Positions 40,402 to 49,629 of a stretch of DNA of 64,000 bases are shown here, one piece after another; position 1 is the first letter of the stretch, and every line of letters starts with the position of its first letter. The notes under the pieces were generated by a model that did not search any database, was not told where the DNA came from, and worked only from the letters and a program-made list of their open reading frames with translations. The stretch spans positions 1-64,000 of the forward strand of contig NZ_JALVTW010000011.1 in assembly GCF_027023985.1 (NCBI RefSeq). Reading direction: 5' to 3'. The stretch comes from Persephonella sp. (GTDB taxonomy: Bacteria; Aquificota; Aquificia; Aquificales; Hydrogenothermaceae). Position numbers and translations under genes: made by a program.

Positions 40402-41257
40402 AAAGATAAAACTTTATGCAGACCTAATAAAGTTTGAACATACTATATTTGCAATTCCTTTTGTTCTTGCTGCTGTTTTTATCGTAGAAAAAGGGCTGCC
40501 TTCATGGGATAAAATTTTTTGGATTATAGTTGCTGCTGTTGCCGGAAGAACAGCAGGAATGGCATTTAACAGATTTTTTGATTTACCGTTTGATAAGCTA
40601 AATCCAAGGACAAAAGATTGGGCTTCTGCTTCAGGTGCAGTAAAAGCCGGAGAAATTCTTGCACTTGCAATTGTTTCTTCTGGAGTTCTTGTTTTTGCTG
40701 CCTATCAACTTAATAAACTAGCCTTTTATCTATCTCCTGTTGCTATAGCCCTTTTGATTATCTATCCCCTTGGTAAACGATGGACAAATTTTGTTCATCT
40801 GATACTGGGAGCTGTTTATTTTATTATTCCAATTGCTGTTTCTATAGCTCTGGAAGGTAGAGTTGAGATATCAACTGTATTTTTAGGACTTGGTATGGCA
40901 TTCTGGGTGGCAGGATTTGATATTTTTTATGCTTTGCAAGATATAGAATTTGATAGAAAAATGGGAATTCATTCTATACCTGCCAGATTTGGTGTTAAAA
41001 AGGCAATTTTATTTGCGAGAATTTTTCATATTTTGACGTTTATATTTTTATTGCTTACAGGATATTTTGCAGGATTGGGACTTATATATTATATCGGTCT
41101 CTTGATATTGACCGGGGCTTTGATTTATGAGCATTCCTTAATCAAGGAAAATGACTTATCCAAAATAAATGTGGCATTTTTTACAATTAACGGATATATC
41201 AGTATACTTTATATGGTGTTTGTTATTTTAGATGTTTATCTAAAAATAACATTATAA
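40394..41257 (+). CDS. ubiA: UbiA-family prenyltransferase (quinone biosynthesis)
   Basis: A 287-residue membrane prenyltransferase that adds a polyprenyl tail to an aromatic ring precursor. About eight membrane helices are present. The two acidic sites are FNRFFDLPFDKLNPRTKDW (first NDxxD-like site, near 60) and DIEFDRKMGIHSIPARFG (second, near 190). It is most likely 4-hydroxybenzoate polyprenyltransferase (UbiA/MenA type). I chose TTG 40394, ten bases after GGGAGG, over ATG 40352, which lies inside the HAD gene and lacks a ribosome site. The ubiE-type methyltransferase is elsewhere in the window. Confidence 0.88.
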   Translation: MIKKIKLYADLIKFEHTIFAIPFVLAAVFIVEKGLPSWDKIFWIIVAAVAGRTAGMAFNRFFDLPFDKLNPRTKDWASASGAVKAGEILALAIVSSGVLVFAAYQLNKLAFYLSPVAIALLIIYPLGKRWTNFVHLILGAVYFIIPIAVSIALEGRVEISTVFLGLGMAFWVAGFDIFYALQDIEFDRKMGIHSIPARFGVKKAILFARIFHILTFIFLLLTGYFAGLGLIYYIGLLILTGALIYEHSLIKENDLSKINVAFFTINGYISILYMVFVILDVYLKITL

Positions 41258-41269
41258 GGAGGGTTTGAG

Positions 41270-41719
41270 ATGTCTTTTGCCGATGTTCAGGAGATAAAAA
41301 AAGTTCTTCCCCATAGATATCCATTCTTATTGATAGATAGAATTTTGGAGTTAGATATTGAAAATCTTAAGGTAAAAGCCCTTAAAAATGTTACCATAAA
41401 TGAAGAATTTTTTAATGGACATTTTCCCCATTTTCCTGTAATGCCAGGAGTTTTAATCATAGAAGCTATGGCGCAGGCGGGCGCTTATCTGATGATAAAA
41501 AAGGCACAGGCAGAAGGAATAGAAGGGGATTTTACGGTATTATTTGCCGGTATTGAAAATGCCAAGTTTAGAAAGCCTGTTGTTCCTGGAGACCAGATTA
41601 TTTTTGAGATAGAAGGGATAAACATTAAAAAAAGTATGGGTAAAATAAAAGCTGTCGCAAAAGTAGATGACAAAATAGTCTGTGAGGCAGTTTTAATGGC
41701 AGCCCTTAAAAAAGATTAA
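41270..41719 (+). CDS. fabZ: 3-hydroxyacyl-ACP dehydratase FabZ
   Basis: A 149-residue hot-dog enzyme that removes water from 3-hydroxyacyl-ACP in fatty-acid synthesis. The catalytic residues are H51 in GHFPHFPVMPGVL and E65 in EAMAQAG, the standard FabZ pair. LPHRYPFLLIDR at residues 13-24 is the conserved N-terminal motif. AAGGAGGG precedes the ATG. It is the last gene of the HAD-ubiA-fabZ unit and overlaps the oppositely oriented membrane-protein gene by 14 bp at the 3' end. Confidence 0.95.
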   Translation: MSFADVQEIKKVLPHRYPFLLIDRILELDIENLKVKALKNVTINEEFFNGHFPHFPVMPGVLIIEAMAQAGAYLMIKKAQAEGIEGDFTVLFAGIENAKFRKPVVPGDQIIFEIEGINIKKSMGKIKAVAKVDDKIVCEAVLMAALKKD

Positions 41720-43271
41720 ATATTATTTTGTAGCAAAATCTATTGATTTGCTTTGCCTGTATATTATGGGGATTTAGCTTTATTGCTTTATCTGTTAAAA
41801 ACAAAGCCTGTTCATAACCTTTTAAATTCAGATATAAGTAAGCTTCCTGTAGATATAAATAACTTAGCTTTTTAGGATTTTGAGTATTTTTTTCTTTTTT
41901 CCTAATTTCACATAATTTTGATGAATATTTTTCTTCTAATATGATTTGTGAATAATTTTGGGAATAATTGATAGGCCAGAAGACCCATAAAGCAAAAAAC
42001 ATCATTGCAAATATAGATAAAATTTTTGCTTTTAAATTTTTTTGGGAAATTGTTTCAAATAGAATACCTGTATAAAGAATAAGAGGTAGGAATAAGGGAA
42101 GTCTGTATCTATCTGTTACAAAAAACAAAAGCACTGTTAAAAGATAGGCTACGAAAAATATATGGACAGGTAAAAAGTCTTTTTTTCTTATAGAGAAAAT
42201 AAAGCCTGATAATCCTAGAAAGGTTATAATCCCAAAGGTTGTAGAGAGTTTTAAAAGGGGAACTTTAGATTTTAGATAGTTTTTGTTTATGTTATTGGGT
42301 ATATCATAGTTGTGGAATGTAAGAAATAGTTTTTTGATTTCCAGTAATAACCACCTTTTTGGATAAGAAATAATATCATTTAATGCTTTTTTCATCCAAA
42401 ATTTATTTACCTGAGATGGCTTTAGTTTTTTTCCTATTTCCTTTTCTGCCACATTTCTACCATCAAAGTAATGCCCAAAGGCTGATGCCCTTATGCCTGG
42501 TATAGATTGATAGCCACCTGTAGCATATTTGGAATTACCAATATAAAAATGTATTCCTCCAATTGCACTGACCATAACAAAATCTTTGGAAATTATGTAA
42601 TTTCGGAGTGCTGTTAAAGAAATGGTTATAATAACAGGAATTAAGGATATAATGGCAAATTTTTTATTTTTTACAAATAAATAGATAATGAGACCTAAAA
42701 CTACAGGTAAAAAGTTTATATAGATTAATGATGCCAGTGCAAAGAAAATTCCCAGGATAACAGGAAATATCAGATTTTTACTTTTTAGGCTGTATAAATA
42801 TAAATAAAAAACAAATCCCCATGTTATAAAAAAAATTCCCAGTGATGTTTTTAAGATGTGGACATCATATATGATAAAAATATCAAGAAACAAAACTATT
42901 AAAGAAAGTATCAAAGGTATCGGTTTTTTAAAGAAAAATTTCGCAGATAAATAAATAGCAATAGGAGTAGAAGAACCTGTGAGAATATTTATTATTCTGA
43001 GTAATTCAGGTCTAAGCATTGATGTTAAATATGCATAAAAAGGAGAATAGTAAAAAACTTCATTTGAATAAAGGAAGAAGTTTTCTTTTATGAACTTGCC
43101 TATAAAATAGTAAAAATCTTCATCTTTATTAGGTGGAAAACAGTGAAATGTTAGAGAATTTAGGTATTGGTAAGTAATTATTCTTAGGATTATTCCACTT
43201 AAAAAAAGAAACAGGAACAGAGAAAACTCTCTGTTCCTGAATATACCTTTAATATAATGCCCTTGAACCAT
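41706..43271 (-). CDS. GT-C type membrane glycosyltransferase-like protein with C-terminal TPR
   Basis: A 521-residue polytopic inner-membrane protein with about ten membrane helices. The N-terminal loop after the first helix (FHCFPPNKDEDFYYFIGKFI, residues 42-61) has the acidic pair typical of ArnT/PMT-like GT-C enzymes that use lipid-linked sugars. The final 60 residues contain a TPR-like repeat (AYLYLNLKGYEQALFLTDKAIKLNPHN). The first in-frame ATG is within the end of the lipoprotein gene, has no ribosome site and precedes a terminator hairpin that encodes residues 11-20, so the true start is uncertain. Sugar transfer to a surface polymer is inferred. Confidence 0.65.
   Translation of the reverse strand: MVQGHYIKGIFRNREFSLFLFLFLSGIILRIITYQYLNSLTFHCFPPNKDEDFYYFIGKFIKENFFLYSNEVFYYSPFYAYLTSMLRPELLRIINILTGSSTPIAIYLSAKFFFKKPIPLILSLIVLFLDIFIIYDVHILKTSLGIFFITWGFVFYLYLYSLKSKNLIFPVILGIFFALASLIYINFLPVVLGLIIYLFVKNKKFAIISLIPVIITISLTALRNYIISKDFVMVSAIGGIHFYIGNSKYATGGYQSIPGIRASAFGHYFDGRNVAEKEIGKKLKPSQVNKFWMKKALNDIISYPKRWLLLEIKKLFLTFHNYDIPNNINKNYLKSKVPLLKLSTTFGIITFLGLSGFIFSIRKKDFLPVHIFFVAYLLTVLLFFVTDRYRLPLFLPLILYTGILFETISQKNLKAKILSIFAMMFFALWVFWPINYSQNYSQIILEEKYSSKLCEIRKKEKNTQNPKKLSYLYLQEAYLYLNLKGYEQALFLTDKAIKLNPHNIQAKQINRFCYKIIFNLF
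43212..43239 (-). terminator. strong terminator overlapping the GT-C coding start
   Basis: CAGGAACAGAGA and TCTCTGTTCCTG form a perfect 12-pair stem with a four-base loop, followed on the minus strand by TTTCTTTTTTT. It begins ten bases after the stop of the 43.2-44.7 kb lipoprotein gene and overlaps the first codons of the GT-C gene. Confidence 0.8.
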
Positions 43272-44745
43272 ATTGTTTTAATATATTTTTTTCATCTTGA
43301 GAAAGTTCATTTGCATTTGCTTCAAATGGATACAGACAGATATTTAATGTTCCTTCTGAATGCATTTTTACAAATATTGGAAGGCTATCTTTCCAATTTA
43401 TCTGTCCGTCTTCATTTGTGTCATCTTTTTCATCTATTACTCCATCAAGATTATAATCACATCTGTCTGAATAATAAGTGACTATCTGGGCTTTTATTCC
43501 TTGTGCATTTGATTCACACTGTGCATATTGCATGGAATGTTCTACCCAATAACGTGTTTCATTTATTCTGGTATCCATATAACAATCATTTGCATCTTTA
43601 GACTGGGCGCTAACTTGATTTTTCAGAGTGCTGGATACGGCAACTTTAATACTTTCTTCCTGAATTCTTTGTGGACAAGGAAATGTATTCTGGAAATCCG
43701 GATCCCATGCACAGGTGTAATCTTCAAAATAATCAGATGTATTTGTAGCTACTTCTATAATTGTTCCTTTAATTTCTTCACCATCAAGAGCTGTTGTTTT
43801 ATAAACTGTATCAAGCTCATTAACGACATCTGTGCCATCTCCTTGTGTTAATGAAAATTCATCGTTAGGGAGGTTATATAATTTTTTGTCAAAATTTTGG
43901 TAAGGTTCATAGGTTGGGTTTTTGCCGTAGATAAAAACGATTCTTTTCCATTTATTTCCGCTACTGTCTGTGTATGGTTCAAGTTCAAACTCATTAGATT
44001 CTATTGCATTTGGAGCTATATTTGAATCACCGGGTCCAATCAATTGGAGTATATATTGAAGATCATATCTTAGGAAACAGAACTTATCTCTATTTTCCTG
44101 GTTTGCACACTCGTTATTGCCGATATATAAATTGTTTCCTTCCCATAATATATGATAGCTTTGGGGATAAGCCGGCTTAGTTTCATCTACCGATGCAGGA
44201 GCAACGTCATATCTGGAATCGTAATTGATCATGTCTGAATTTATGATAAAAGAGTCAACTGTTTCTTTTGCATCTTTTTTAAGTTTGTTGAATGTAATAG
44301 GAGTTTTTAATTTCCATTTTGTATAAGCTATAAACGGAATGTTGAAAGTATTATCATTTTCTTTAAGATTTAGTTCTAAGCGCATTGATGATAATAAAGC
44401 TCCATTGCATCTTCCATCTTCTGGATTGCCAGAATAAAATCCTAAATACATATAATTTTGCCCAACGTGGAGATTTGGAAGATTTACAACCGGATTATTT
44501 TTAGTTATTGTTCCATCAATCCATTGATTTCCACTATCTATTGAATATTCAATACAATTAATTTCATTTGATATATGCTGTGAATTGGGTTGAGAATCAT
44601 TAAATTTTATAGCGAGGTGTAAAGATGCTGTTTTTGGCTGTGAGGAGTTTTGGGAAGTGTTGGAATCTGAACCAACACAAGCCATATATGAAAGAGGGGC
44701 TACCATAATGGCAGCCAGAGCTAATTTTTTTATTTGATTTCTCAT
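43249..44745 (-). CDS. large lipoprotein with calcium-binding-like loops
   Basis: A 498-residue lipoprotein with a lipobox (SYMAC, lipidated C23) and a Ser/Asn-rich linker. The body is strand-rich with many Asn/Asp residues. Near the end, CDYNLDGVIDEKDDTNEDGQINWKDS reads as two EF-hand/dockerin-like calcium loops (DxNxDGxID). No enzyme motif is visible. It is 13 bp downstream of a similar large lipoprotein gene and ends at a strong terminator, so the two form a unit. A surface or periplasmic structural role is inferred. I do not recognise a specific family. Confidence 0.75.
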   Translation of the reverse strand: MRNQIKKLALAAIMVAPLSYMACVGSDSNTSQNSSQPKTASLHLAIKFNDSQPNSQHISNEINCIEYSIDSGNQWIDGTITKNNPVVNLPNLHVGQNYMYLGFYSGNPEDGRCNGALLSSMRLELNLKENDNTFNIPFIAYTKWKLKTPITFNKLKKDAKETVDSFIINSDMINYDSRYDVAPASVDETKPAYPQSYHILWEGNNLYIGNNECANQENRDKFCFLRYDLQYILQLIGPGDSNIAPNAIESNEFELEPYTDSSGNKWKRIVFIYGKNPTYEPYQNFDKKLYNLPNDEFSLTQGDGTDVVNELDTVYKTTALDGEEIKGTIIEVATNTSDYFEDYTCAWDPDFQNTFPCPQRIQEESIKVAVSSTLKNQVSAQSKDANDCYMDTRINETRYWVEHSMQYAQCESNAQGIKAQIVTYYSDRCDYNLDGVIDEKDDTNEDGQINWKDSLPIFVKMHSEGTLNICLYPFEANANELSQDEKNILKQYGSRALY

Positions 44746-44758
44746 AATTACTCCCTCC

Positions 44759-47569
44759 TTATTGTATTCCTATGTTTATATTTGCAGATTTTCCATAATC
44801 GATAGTGATTTCTTTATCTACTTTGTTTCCTGTTTCATCGGTTACTTCAATTTTTACATTAAATTCGTCGCCAGTTTTAGGTTTAGGATTCATCTGGTCG
44901 AGGTGTATGATTATACCTTCACATTTGTCTCCAAATTCAAATTCATACACAGGGTCATTATCCTGTATTTTGTTTCCGTTTACATACCATTCGCAGGTAT
45001 ATCTTTGACCATCCGGTTCGTATATGGAAGTATCTACATAAACTCTGGAATCATTTTCATTTGGATGTTCCGGATAAGCTGAGATATAAACTACAGGAGG
45101 TTCATCTTTAACTTTTAATACATACTTTCTAATTGATGTGTTTCCTGCTGTATCGTTAACTTCAAGTTTGAGTTTACACTCTGTTGCATTGTTTGGTATG
45201 TTGAATTTCTTATCAAATTTTATGTTTCCTTGTCCTGAACCTGTTGCAAGTTGATTATATTGACCGTTTCCTTCACAGTCATAAGAAATTGTGTATGTAA
45301 GATTTTCTCCTTCTAAATCATAAGCAGAACCAATTACATTAATATCAATGGCGGTACTTACTGCAGTTTTTGGATTTGTATAGAAGCTTAATATTTGGGG
45401 TGCTGCATTGTTCACATAGATTTGAACACTTCCCATGTAGATCTCTTGACTTTTACCACCTTCGGAATCTTCCAGTGATAAATAAAGTTTATATATGCCG
45501 TCATTAGATATATCATTTGTTGATATTTTTACATTTTCTTCAGAACCGAAAAGTTGTCCGTTTACAGTTTTAACAGTTGTTCCGTTAAGCTTAAGAGTAA
45601 TTGTATAGTTAATAGGATAATTTCCATCAGGGTCCCATCCGTATATTCTGGTGTTTATATCACTACCGGCTTTAATAATTTTTGATAGGACTTCTCCGTA
45701 ACCGTTTGGTTTGATATTTATTATTTTTATATCTTTAAGAATTACGTTCTTTCCATTATCCTGTGTTTCATTACTTTCTAATACACCATTAACGTTAAAT
45801 TGTAGAGATTTATCATAGGCGTATAACTGAATATCTGCATTACATGGAACAGCTTGAATAAATTCTCCATTCTGGTCTGTTGTTGTATAGGCATAAAATT
45901 CTAACTGGTCGTTTTTGAGTTGGATACCAACATTTTTTCTACCAGAACCTGTATCTTGAGAAACAACTTTTCCTTCTACCATACATTTATAAGGATTTTT
46001 TAGTGTTAAAGTAATTTTACATCCCGGCCCAAATGTAATTTCTTTTGTATTTGATATATACTGACGAGTATATGGATTAAATACATTTACTGTTCCTTTT
46101 GGAGGATCGCAGAATTTTAAAACGTTAGCATCTGCTTTTCCTTTTGCAGATGAAACACCATACCATGCGGATATACAGTTATTATTATCAGGTTCTACAT
46201 AAATATTTGTTGCCACAGGATTACCGTCTTCATCCTTAACAGTTATTTCACATTCTAAAATTTTGCTGGCAGGTTTTATATAGTCTAAATTTTTCCAGCT
46301 AAGATATGGATTAGTTGAGCTTACTACTACATAAGTTTTTCCACCTGAAGCGCATATTTGATTTTCGTCTGTGATTATATTGTTACCGGAACAACTAACA
46401 TCTTCGGGAGTTCCGTCATTATCTACATCTACACAGGCTGAACTACTGGAGTTTTGTGAACAAGAGTCATCATTTATACAACCATTTTTGATAATATAGT
46501 CCCAGGCAGTATCTATTTTGTCATTATCTTCACCTATTTCATAATAAGCTGTTGAACCATTTACAAATACACCTTCTCCGGCTTTTAACCAGTTACCTGA
46601 TTCCCTGTCAAAAGCATAGAATACATACTGGATACCTTCTTTATGAGGGTCAATATCAAGTGTTCCCAGACTTTTTTTCAGTTTTCTGAGCTGATCACAA
46701 TCAACAGACCTATAAATCCTGAAATATTCTCCTAAATCTTTTTTTGCCAGCTGTGGTGAAATATTTCCTTGTGCTAAAGGATTGTTTCCTGTTGTTGGGT
46801 CTTTTATATCAAGCCAATCAAATCCAAAGGAAATAAGCTTTCCACCTCCTGCATACTCTTCTCCAGGAAAGTTTTTGTAATCTTCAGGGTTTGATGGGGT
46901 AAATCCTTTATAAGAGATTTCAACAACTGAGGAATTGTTTGCCTGTAGTTTTGAAACTGGAATGGCCAGTTCCATCACAGTATTTTCTTGAGATTGGGTA
47001 GATATTTCGCGAACAACCTGTGATTTTATTTTTCCATTAGAATCTTTATAAAATCTGATTCTTACGGAGTTATTATTTACCGAGGCCAAATTAATATTTC
47101 CTAAATTTACGAGCTGTTTTTCAACAGGTTTTATAGGAATAACTATATTCAAATTTCTAACATCGTCTGGGGAACTATATTCAATTGTTTGAGTTCCCTG
47201 TGTAAATCCATCTTTATTTACGGATATTACTATTTTCCCGCCATCTTTTGAGATAGGAACGCTAACTCCAAAATAGCCATTGTTTTCAATAGTATTCGAT
47301 TTTCCAATTTCTTTTCCATTTTTGTCAATAGACAGTGCGGTAATTAAGGCTGGTTTAGCATCCCCCACAGCCTGAGTATTAATCCCTCCACTATCGACAG
47401 AACCACTTATGGTAGCCTGGGTTATTGTATTTTCTTCTTCTTGCGTAGGTGGTTCTGTTTTTGGAATGCTAACTCTTCCTCCATTTGAACTATCAAAGCA
47501 GGAGGAAACAAAAATTGATGCAGTTAAAATACCTGCAGACAGAGAATACCGGAACAAATGCTTTCGCAT
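44759..47569 (-). CDS. 936-residue surface lipoprotein with Ig-like repeats
   Basis: The signal peptide ends in a lipobox (VSSC, lipidated C24). The middle of the protein (about residues 440-620) has carboxypeptidase-regulatory-like stretches (KCMVEGKVVSQDTGSGRKNVGI), and the last 300 residues contain three Ig/PKD-like repeats (PQILSFYTNPKTAVSTAIDINV; EPPVVYISAYPEHPNENDSRV) typical of adhesins and surface-layer-like proteins. A DVDNDGTPED segment suggests calcium binding. The gene is followed at 13 bp by a second lipoprotein. Its role in attachment or biofilm is inferred; the family is not precisely assigned. Confidence 0.8.
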   Translation of the reverse strand: MRKHLFRYSLSAGILTASIFVSSCFDSSNGGRVSIPKTEPPTQEEENTITQATISGSVDSGGINTQAVGDAKPALITALSIDKNGKEIGKSNTIENNGYFGVSVPISKDGGKIVISVNKDGFTQGTQTIEYSSPDDVRNLNIVIPIKPVEKQLVNLGNINLASVNNNSVRIRFYKDSNGKIKSQVVREISTQSQENTVMELAIPVSKLQANNSSVVEISYKGFTPSNPEDYKNFPGEEYAGGGKLISFGFDWLDIKDPTTGNNPLAQGNISPQLAKKDLGEYFRIYRSVDCDQLRKLKKSLGTLDIDPHKEGIQYVFYAFDRESGNWLKAGEGVFVNGSTAYYEIGEDNDKIDTAWDYIIKNGCINDDSCSQNSSSSACVDVDNDGTPEDVSCSGNNIITDENQICASGGKTYVVVSSTNPYLSWKNLDYIKPASKILECEITVKDEDGNPVATNIYVEPDNNNCISAWYGVSSAKGKADANVLKFCDPPKGTVNVFNPYTRQYISNTKEITFGPGCKITLTLKNPYKCMVEGKVVSQDTGSGRKNVGIQLKNDQLEFYAYTTTDQNGEFIQAVPCNADIQLYAYDKSLQFNVNGVLESNETQDNGKNVILKDIKIINIKPNGYGEVLSKIIKAGSDINTRIYGWDPDGNYPINYTITLKLNGTTVKTVNGQLFGSEENVKISTNDISNDGIYKLYLSLEDSEGGKSQEIYMGSVQIYVNNAAPQILSFYTNPKTAVSTAIDINVIGSAYDLEGENLTYTISYDCEGNGQYNQLATGSGQGNIKFDKKFNIPNNATECKLKLEVNDTAGNTSIRKYVLKVKDEPPVVYISAYPEHPNENDSRVYVDTSIYEPDGQRYTCEWYVNGNKIQDNDPVYEFEFGDKCEGIIIHLDQMNPKPKTGDEFNVKIEVTDETGNKVDKEITIDYGKSANINIGIQ

Positions 47570-47717
47570 GATAAATCCTCCCTCTTATTTGAATATCAGA
47601 AATTTTATATTTTTATTATTATTTTTCTGTGTTTTATAACTAATTATACAAAAATATTTTTTTATGTAGAAATTTTTTAGAAATTCTTTAGGAATTTAAT
47701 GTGCAATAGTAGAGAAA

Positions 47718-47746
47718 TTCCAGAGACATAAAATCAATCTCTGGAA
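47718..47746 (-). terminator. terminator after the fasciclin gene
   Basis: TTCCAGAGA and TCTCTGGAA form a perfect nine-pair stem with an 11-base loop; on the minus strand it follows the fasciclin stop by 20 bases and is followed by TTTCT. The rest of the 197-bp gap (47570-47766) is AT-rich and shows no gene. Confidence 0.7.
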
Positions 47747-47766
47747 CGGAAGAGAAGATAATTTAT

Positions 47767-48246
47767 TTAAATGATTATACCTTTAATGGTATGAATAAAA
47801 CCGTTATAGCAGACTATATTTGCTGTTTCAATTTTGTTATTTTGGATTTTTGCATTTACATAGCAAGCGTTATCAATTAAGAATTCATAATCTTCTCTAA
47901 TATGGCATTCTACGTCAACGGAAATTTTTATACCGCTCAGAGTTGTTAATTCTTTTATATCAAGCATTTCTTTTAATGTTATAGGTTCCTCTACTATATG
48001 ATTTTCAAGAATTTCTTTTGCAAGTTTTTCATCTTTGAGAGCTTTTTCTACTATAGCAAGGGTTTCCGGTGATATATAATCAATTGTATTTTCAACAGGA
48101 ACGAATAATGTCAAAGCTCCTTCTCTCAGATAATCTTCATATCCGGCAATATGTATAAGTTGAAAAAAGTGTGGATAAGCAAGTCCTTCTACCAGTCTAT
48201 CATATATATTTGGTAATCCTTCGGCAGGTGGTTTCCATTTTTTCAT
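47767..48246 (-). CDS. fasciclin-domain protein
   Basis: A 159-residue protein with one fasciclin (FAS1) domain: HFFQLIHIAGYEDYLREGALTLFVPVENTI (H1 region), then ILENHIVEEPITLKEMLDIKELTTLSG, and the ending ANIVCYNGFIHTIKGIII (H2 region with the GFIHxIxxVL pattern). No signal peptide is visible, so it may be cytoplasmic or exported by another route. FAS1 domains usually mediate adhesion or protein contacts. It is isolated between radC and a terminator. Confidence 0.8.
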   Translation of the reverse strand: MKKWKPPAEGLPNIYDRLVEGLAYPHFFQLIHIAGYEDYLREGALTLFVPVENTIDYISPETLAIVEKALKDEKLAKEILENHIVEEPITLKEMLDIKELTTLSGIKISVDVECHIREDYEFLIDNACYVNAKIQNNKIETANIVCYNGFIHTIKGIII

Positions 48247-48291
48247 CTTCTGGCCCTCCGGTTAGTTTTTACTAACAAAATAAATTATTTT

Positions 48292-48993
48292 TTAGATATT
48301 ATCAAGTTTTCCTTCACGGGCAAATGAATAAAAATCTTTTTTCCCGACAATTATGTGGTCTAAGAGTTCAAATCCAATTTCAAGGGATAAGCGGTGTATA
48401 AGCTTTGTAAATTCTATATCCTCTTGTGAAGGATACGGAGGACCTTCAGGGTGATTATGAACAAGAATTATTCCATAAGCATTGTATTTAAAGGCTGGTT
48501 GGAAAATGTCCCGTGGTCTGACAGATACTACATTTATTGTTCCTAAAGCGACTGTTTCTTCTCCCAGTAGCTGGTTCATTGTGTTTGTGTATAAAACAAG
48601 CATTTGTTCTTTCTTTTCTCTGGATAGCCATTTTACGTGGGAATATACATCTTCCGGAGTAGAAAATATAGTGTTTTCTTCTTGATGCTCTATTCTTTTT
48701 AGAATTTCAAATATTGACAGGATTTGGAGTGCTTTTACTTTGCCTATACCTTTTATTTCTGTAAGCTGTTCAAGGGTTATATTTTTCATTGAGGATAAAC
48801 CTTTGAATTTTTTTAGGAGCAGGTCCGCAAGTCCAAGAACATTAAGTTCCTTTGTTCCCTGTCCAAGAGAAAGTGCCAGTAGTTCTGCATCTGATAATGA
48901 AGAAAGGCCATATTTAAGAGCTTTCTCCCTTGGCATAAGCTCTTCCGGGAGGTCTTTTATTCTTTTTTTGTATATATATTTTTCAAATTTCAT
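48292..48993 (-). CDS. radC: RadC/JAB1-MPN domain protein
   Basis: A 233-residue RadC-family protein. The N-terminal helix-hairpin-helix segment (about 55-95, LTEIKGIGKVKALQILSIFEI) is followed by the JAMM metalloprotease-like core: H179 and H181 with D192 in VHNHPEGPPYPSQED. These residues bind zinc in active family members. The role in DNA repair is not settled in the family. I prefer ATG 48993 with GGGGAG eight bases upstream over the upstream TTG at 49005, which adds four residues. It is divergent from the cyclophilin gene. Confidence 0.92.
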   Translation of the reverse strand: MKFEKYIYKKRIKDLPEELMPREKALKYGLSSLSDAELLALSLGQGTKELNVLGLADLLLKKFKGLSSMKNITLEQLTEIKGIGKVKALQILSIFEILKRIEHQEENTIFSTPEDVYSHVKWLSREKKEQMLVLYTNTMNQLLGEETVALGTINVVSVRPRDIFQPAFKYNAYGIILVHNHPEGPPYPSQEDIEFTKLIHRLSLEIGFELLDHIIVGKKDFYSFAREGKLDNI

Positions 48994-49050
48994 CCGCTCC
49001 CCCAATTTTTGATATAAATTTTATATAAAAATACCATTATGGAGAGGAAG

Positions 49051-49629
49051 ATGAAAAAAATATTTATGGTTTTGGCTTTTGTGATTGGAATTATAGGATT
49101 CTCCCATGCCAGGGAAAATCCGGTTGTTGTTATTAAAACAAATATGGGTGATATTTATGTGGAACTTTATCCTGATAAAGCACCTTTAACAGTTAAAAAT
49201 TTTCTTACCTATGTTAAAGAAGGATTTTATAATGGAACTATTTTCCATAGGGTTGTGAAAGGGTTTGTTATTCAGGGGGGAGGGTTTGATAAGGATTTAA
49301 ATTATAAAAAGCCCACCCATCCTCCAATTAAAAATGAATCAAACAATGGTCTGTCCAATGTTAGAGGAACTATAGCTATGGCAAGAACTTCTGACCCCCA
49401 TAGTGCAAACACCCAGTTTTTTATAAATCTTGCTGATAATACATATTTGGATTATGGAAAAAATCCACAAAAATGGGGATATACAGTTTTTGGGAAGGTC
49501 ATAAAAGGAATGGATGTTGTTGATGAAATTGCTGAACTTCCTGTGGTGAATATTGGCTGGATGATGAATGTTCCTGTTAAGCCTGTTATTATAGAAAAAA
49601 TAGAAATTGTGAAACCTGCTAAGAAGTAG
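49051..49629 (+). CDS. periplasmic peptidyl-prolyl isomerase (cyclophilin)
   Basis: A 192-residue cyclophilin-type isomerase that speeds proline isomerisation during folding. A signal peptide (about 1-19, ending SHA) directs it to the periplasm. The catalytic Arg is in FHRVVKGFVIQGG and the family core VRGTIAMARTSDPHSANTQFFINLADN is complete, followed by YTVFGKVIKGMDVVDEIAELP. ATG 49051 follows GAGAGG; an upstream in-frame ATG at 49039 would add four residues. Its 3' end overlaps the hyuB stop by 11 bp, tail to tail. Confidence 0.93.
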   Translation: MKKIFMVLAFVIGIIGFSHARENPVVVIKTNMGDIYVELYPDKAPLTVKNFLTYVKEGFYNGTIFHRVVKGFVIQGGGFDKDLNYKKPTHPPIKNESNNGLSNVRGTIAMARTSDPHSANTQFFINLADNTYLDYGKNPQKWGYTVFGKVIKGMDVVDEIAELPVVNIGWMMNVPVKPVIIEKIEIVKPAKK

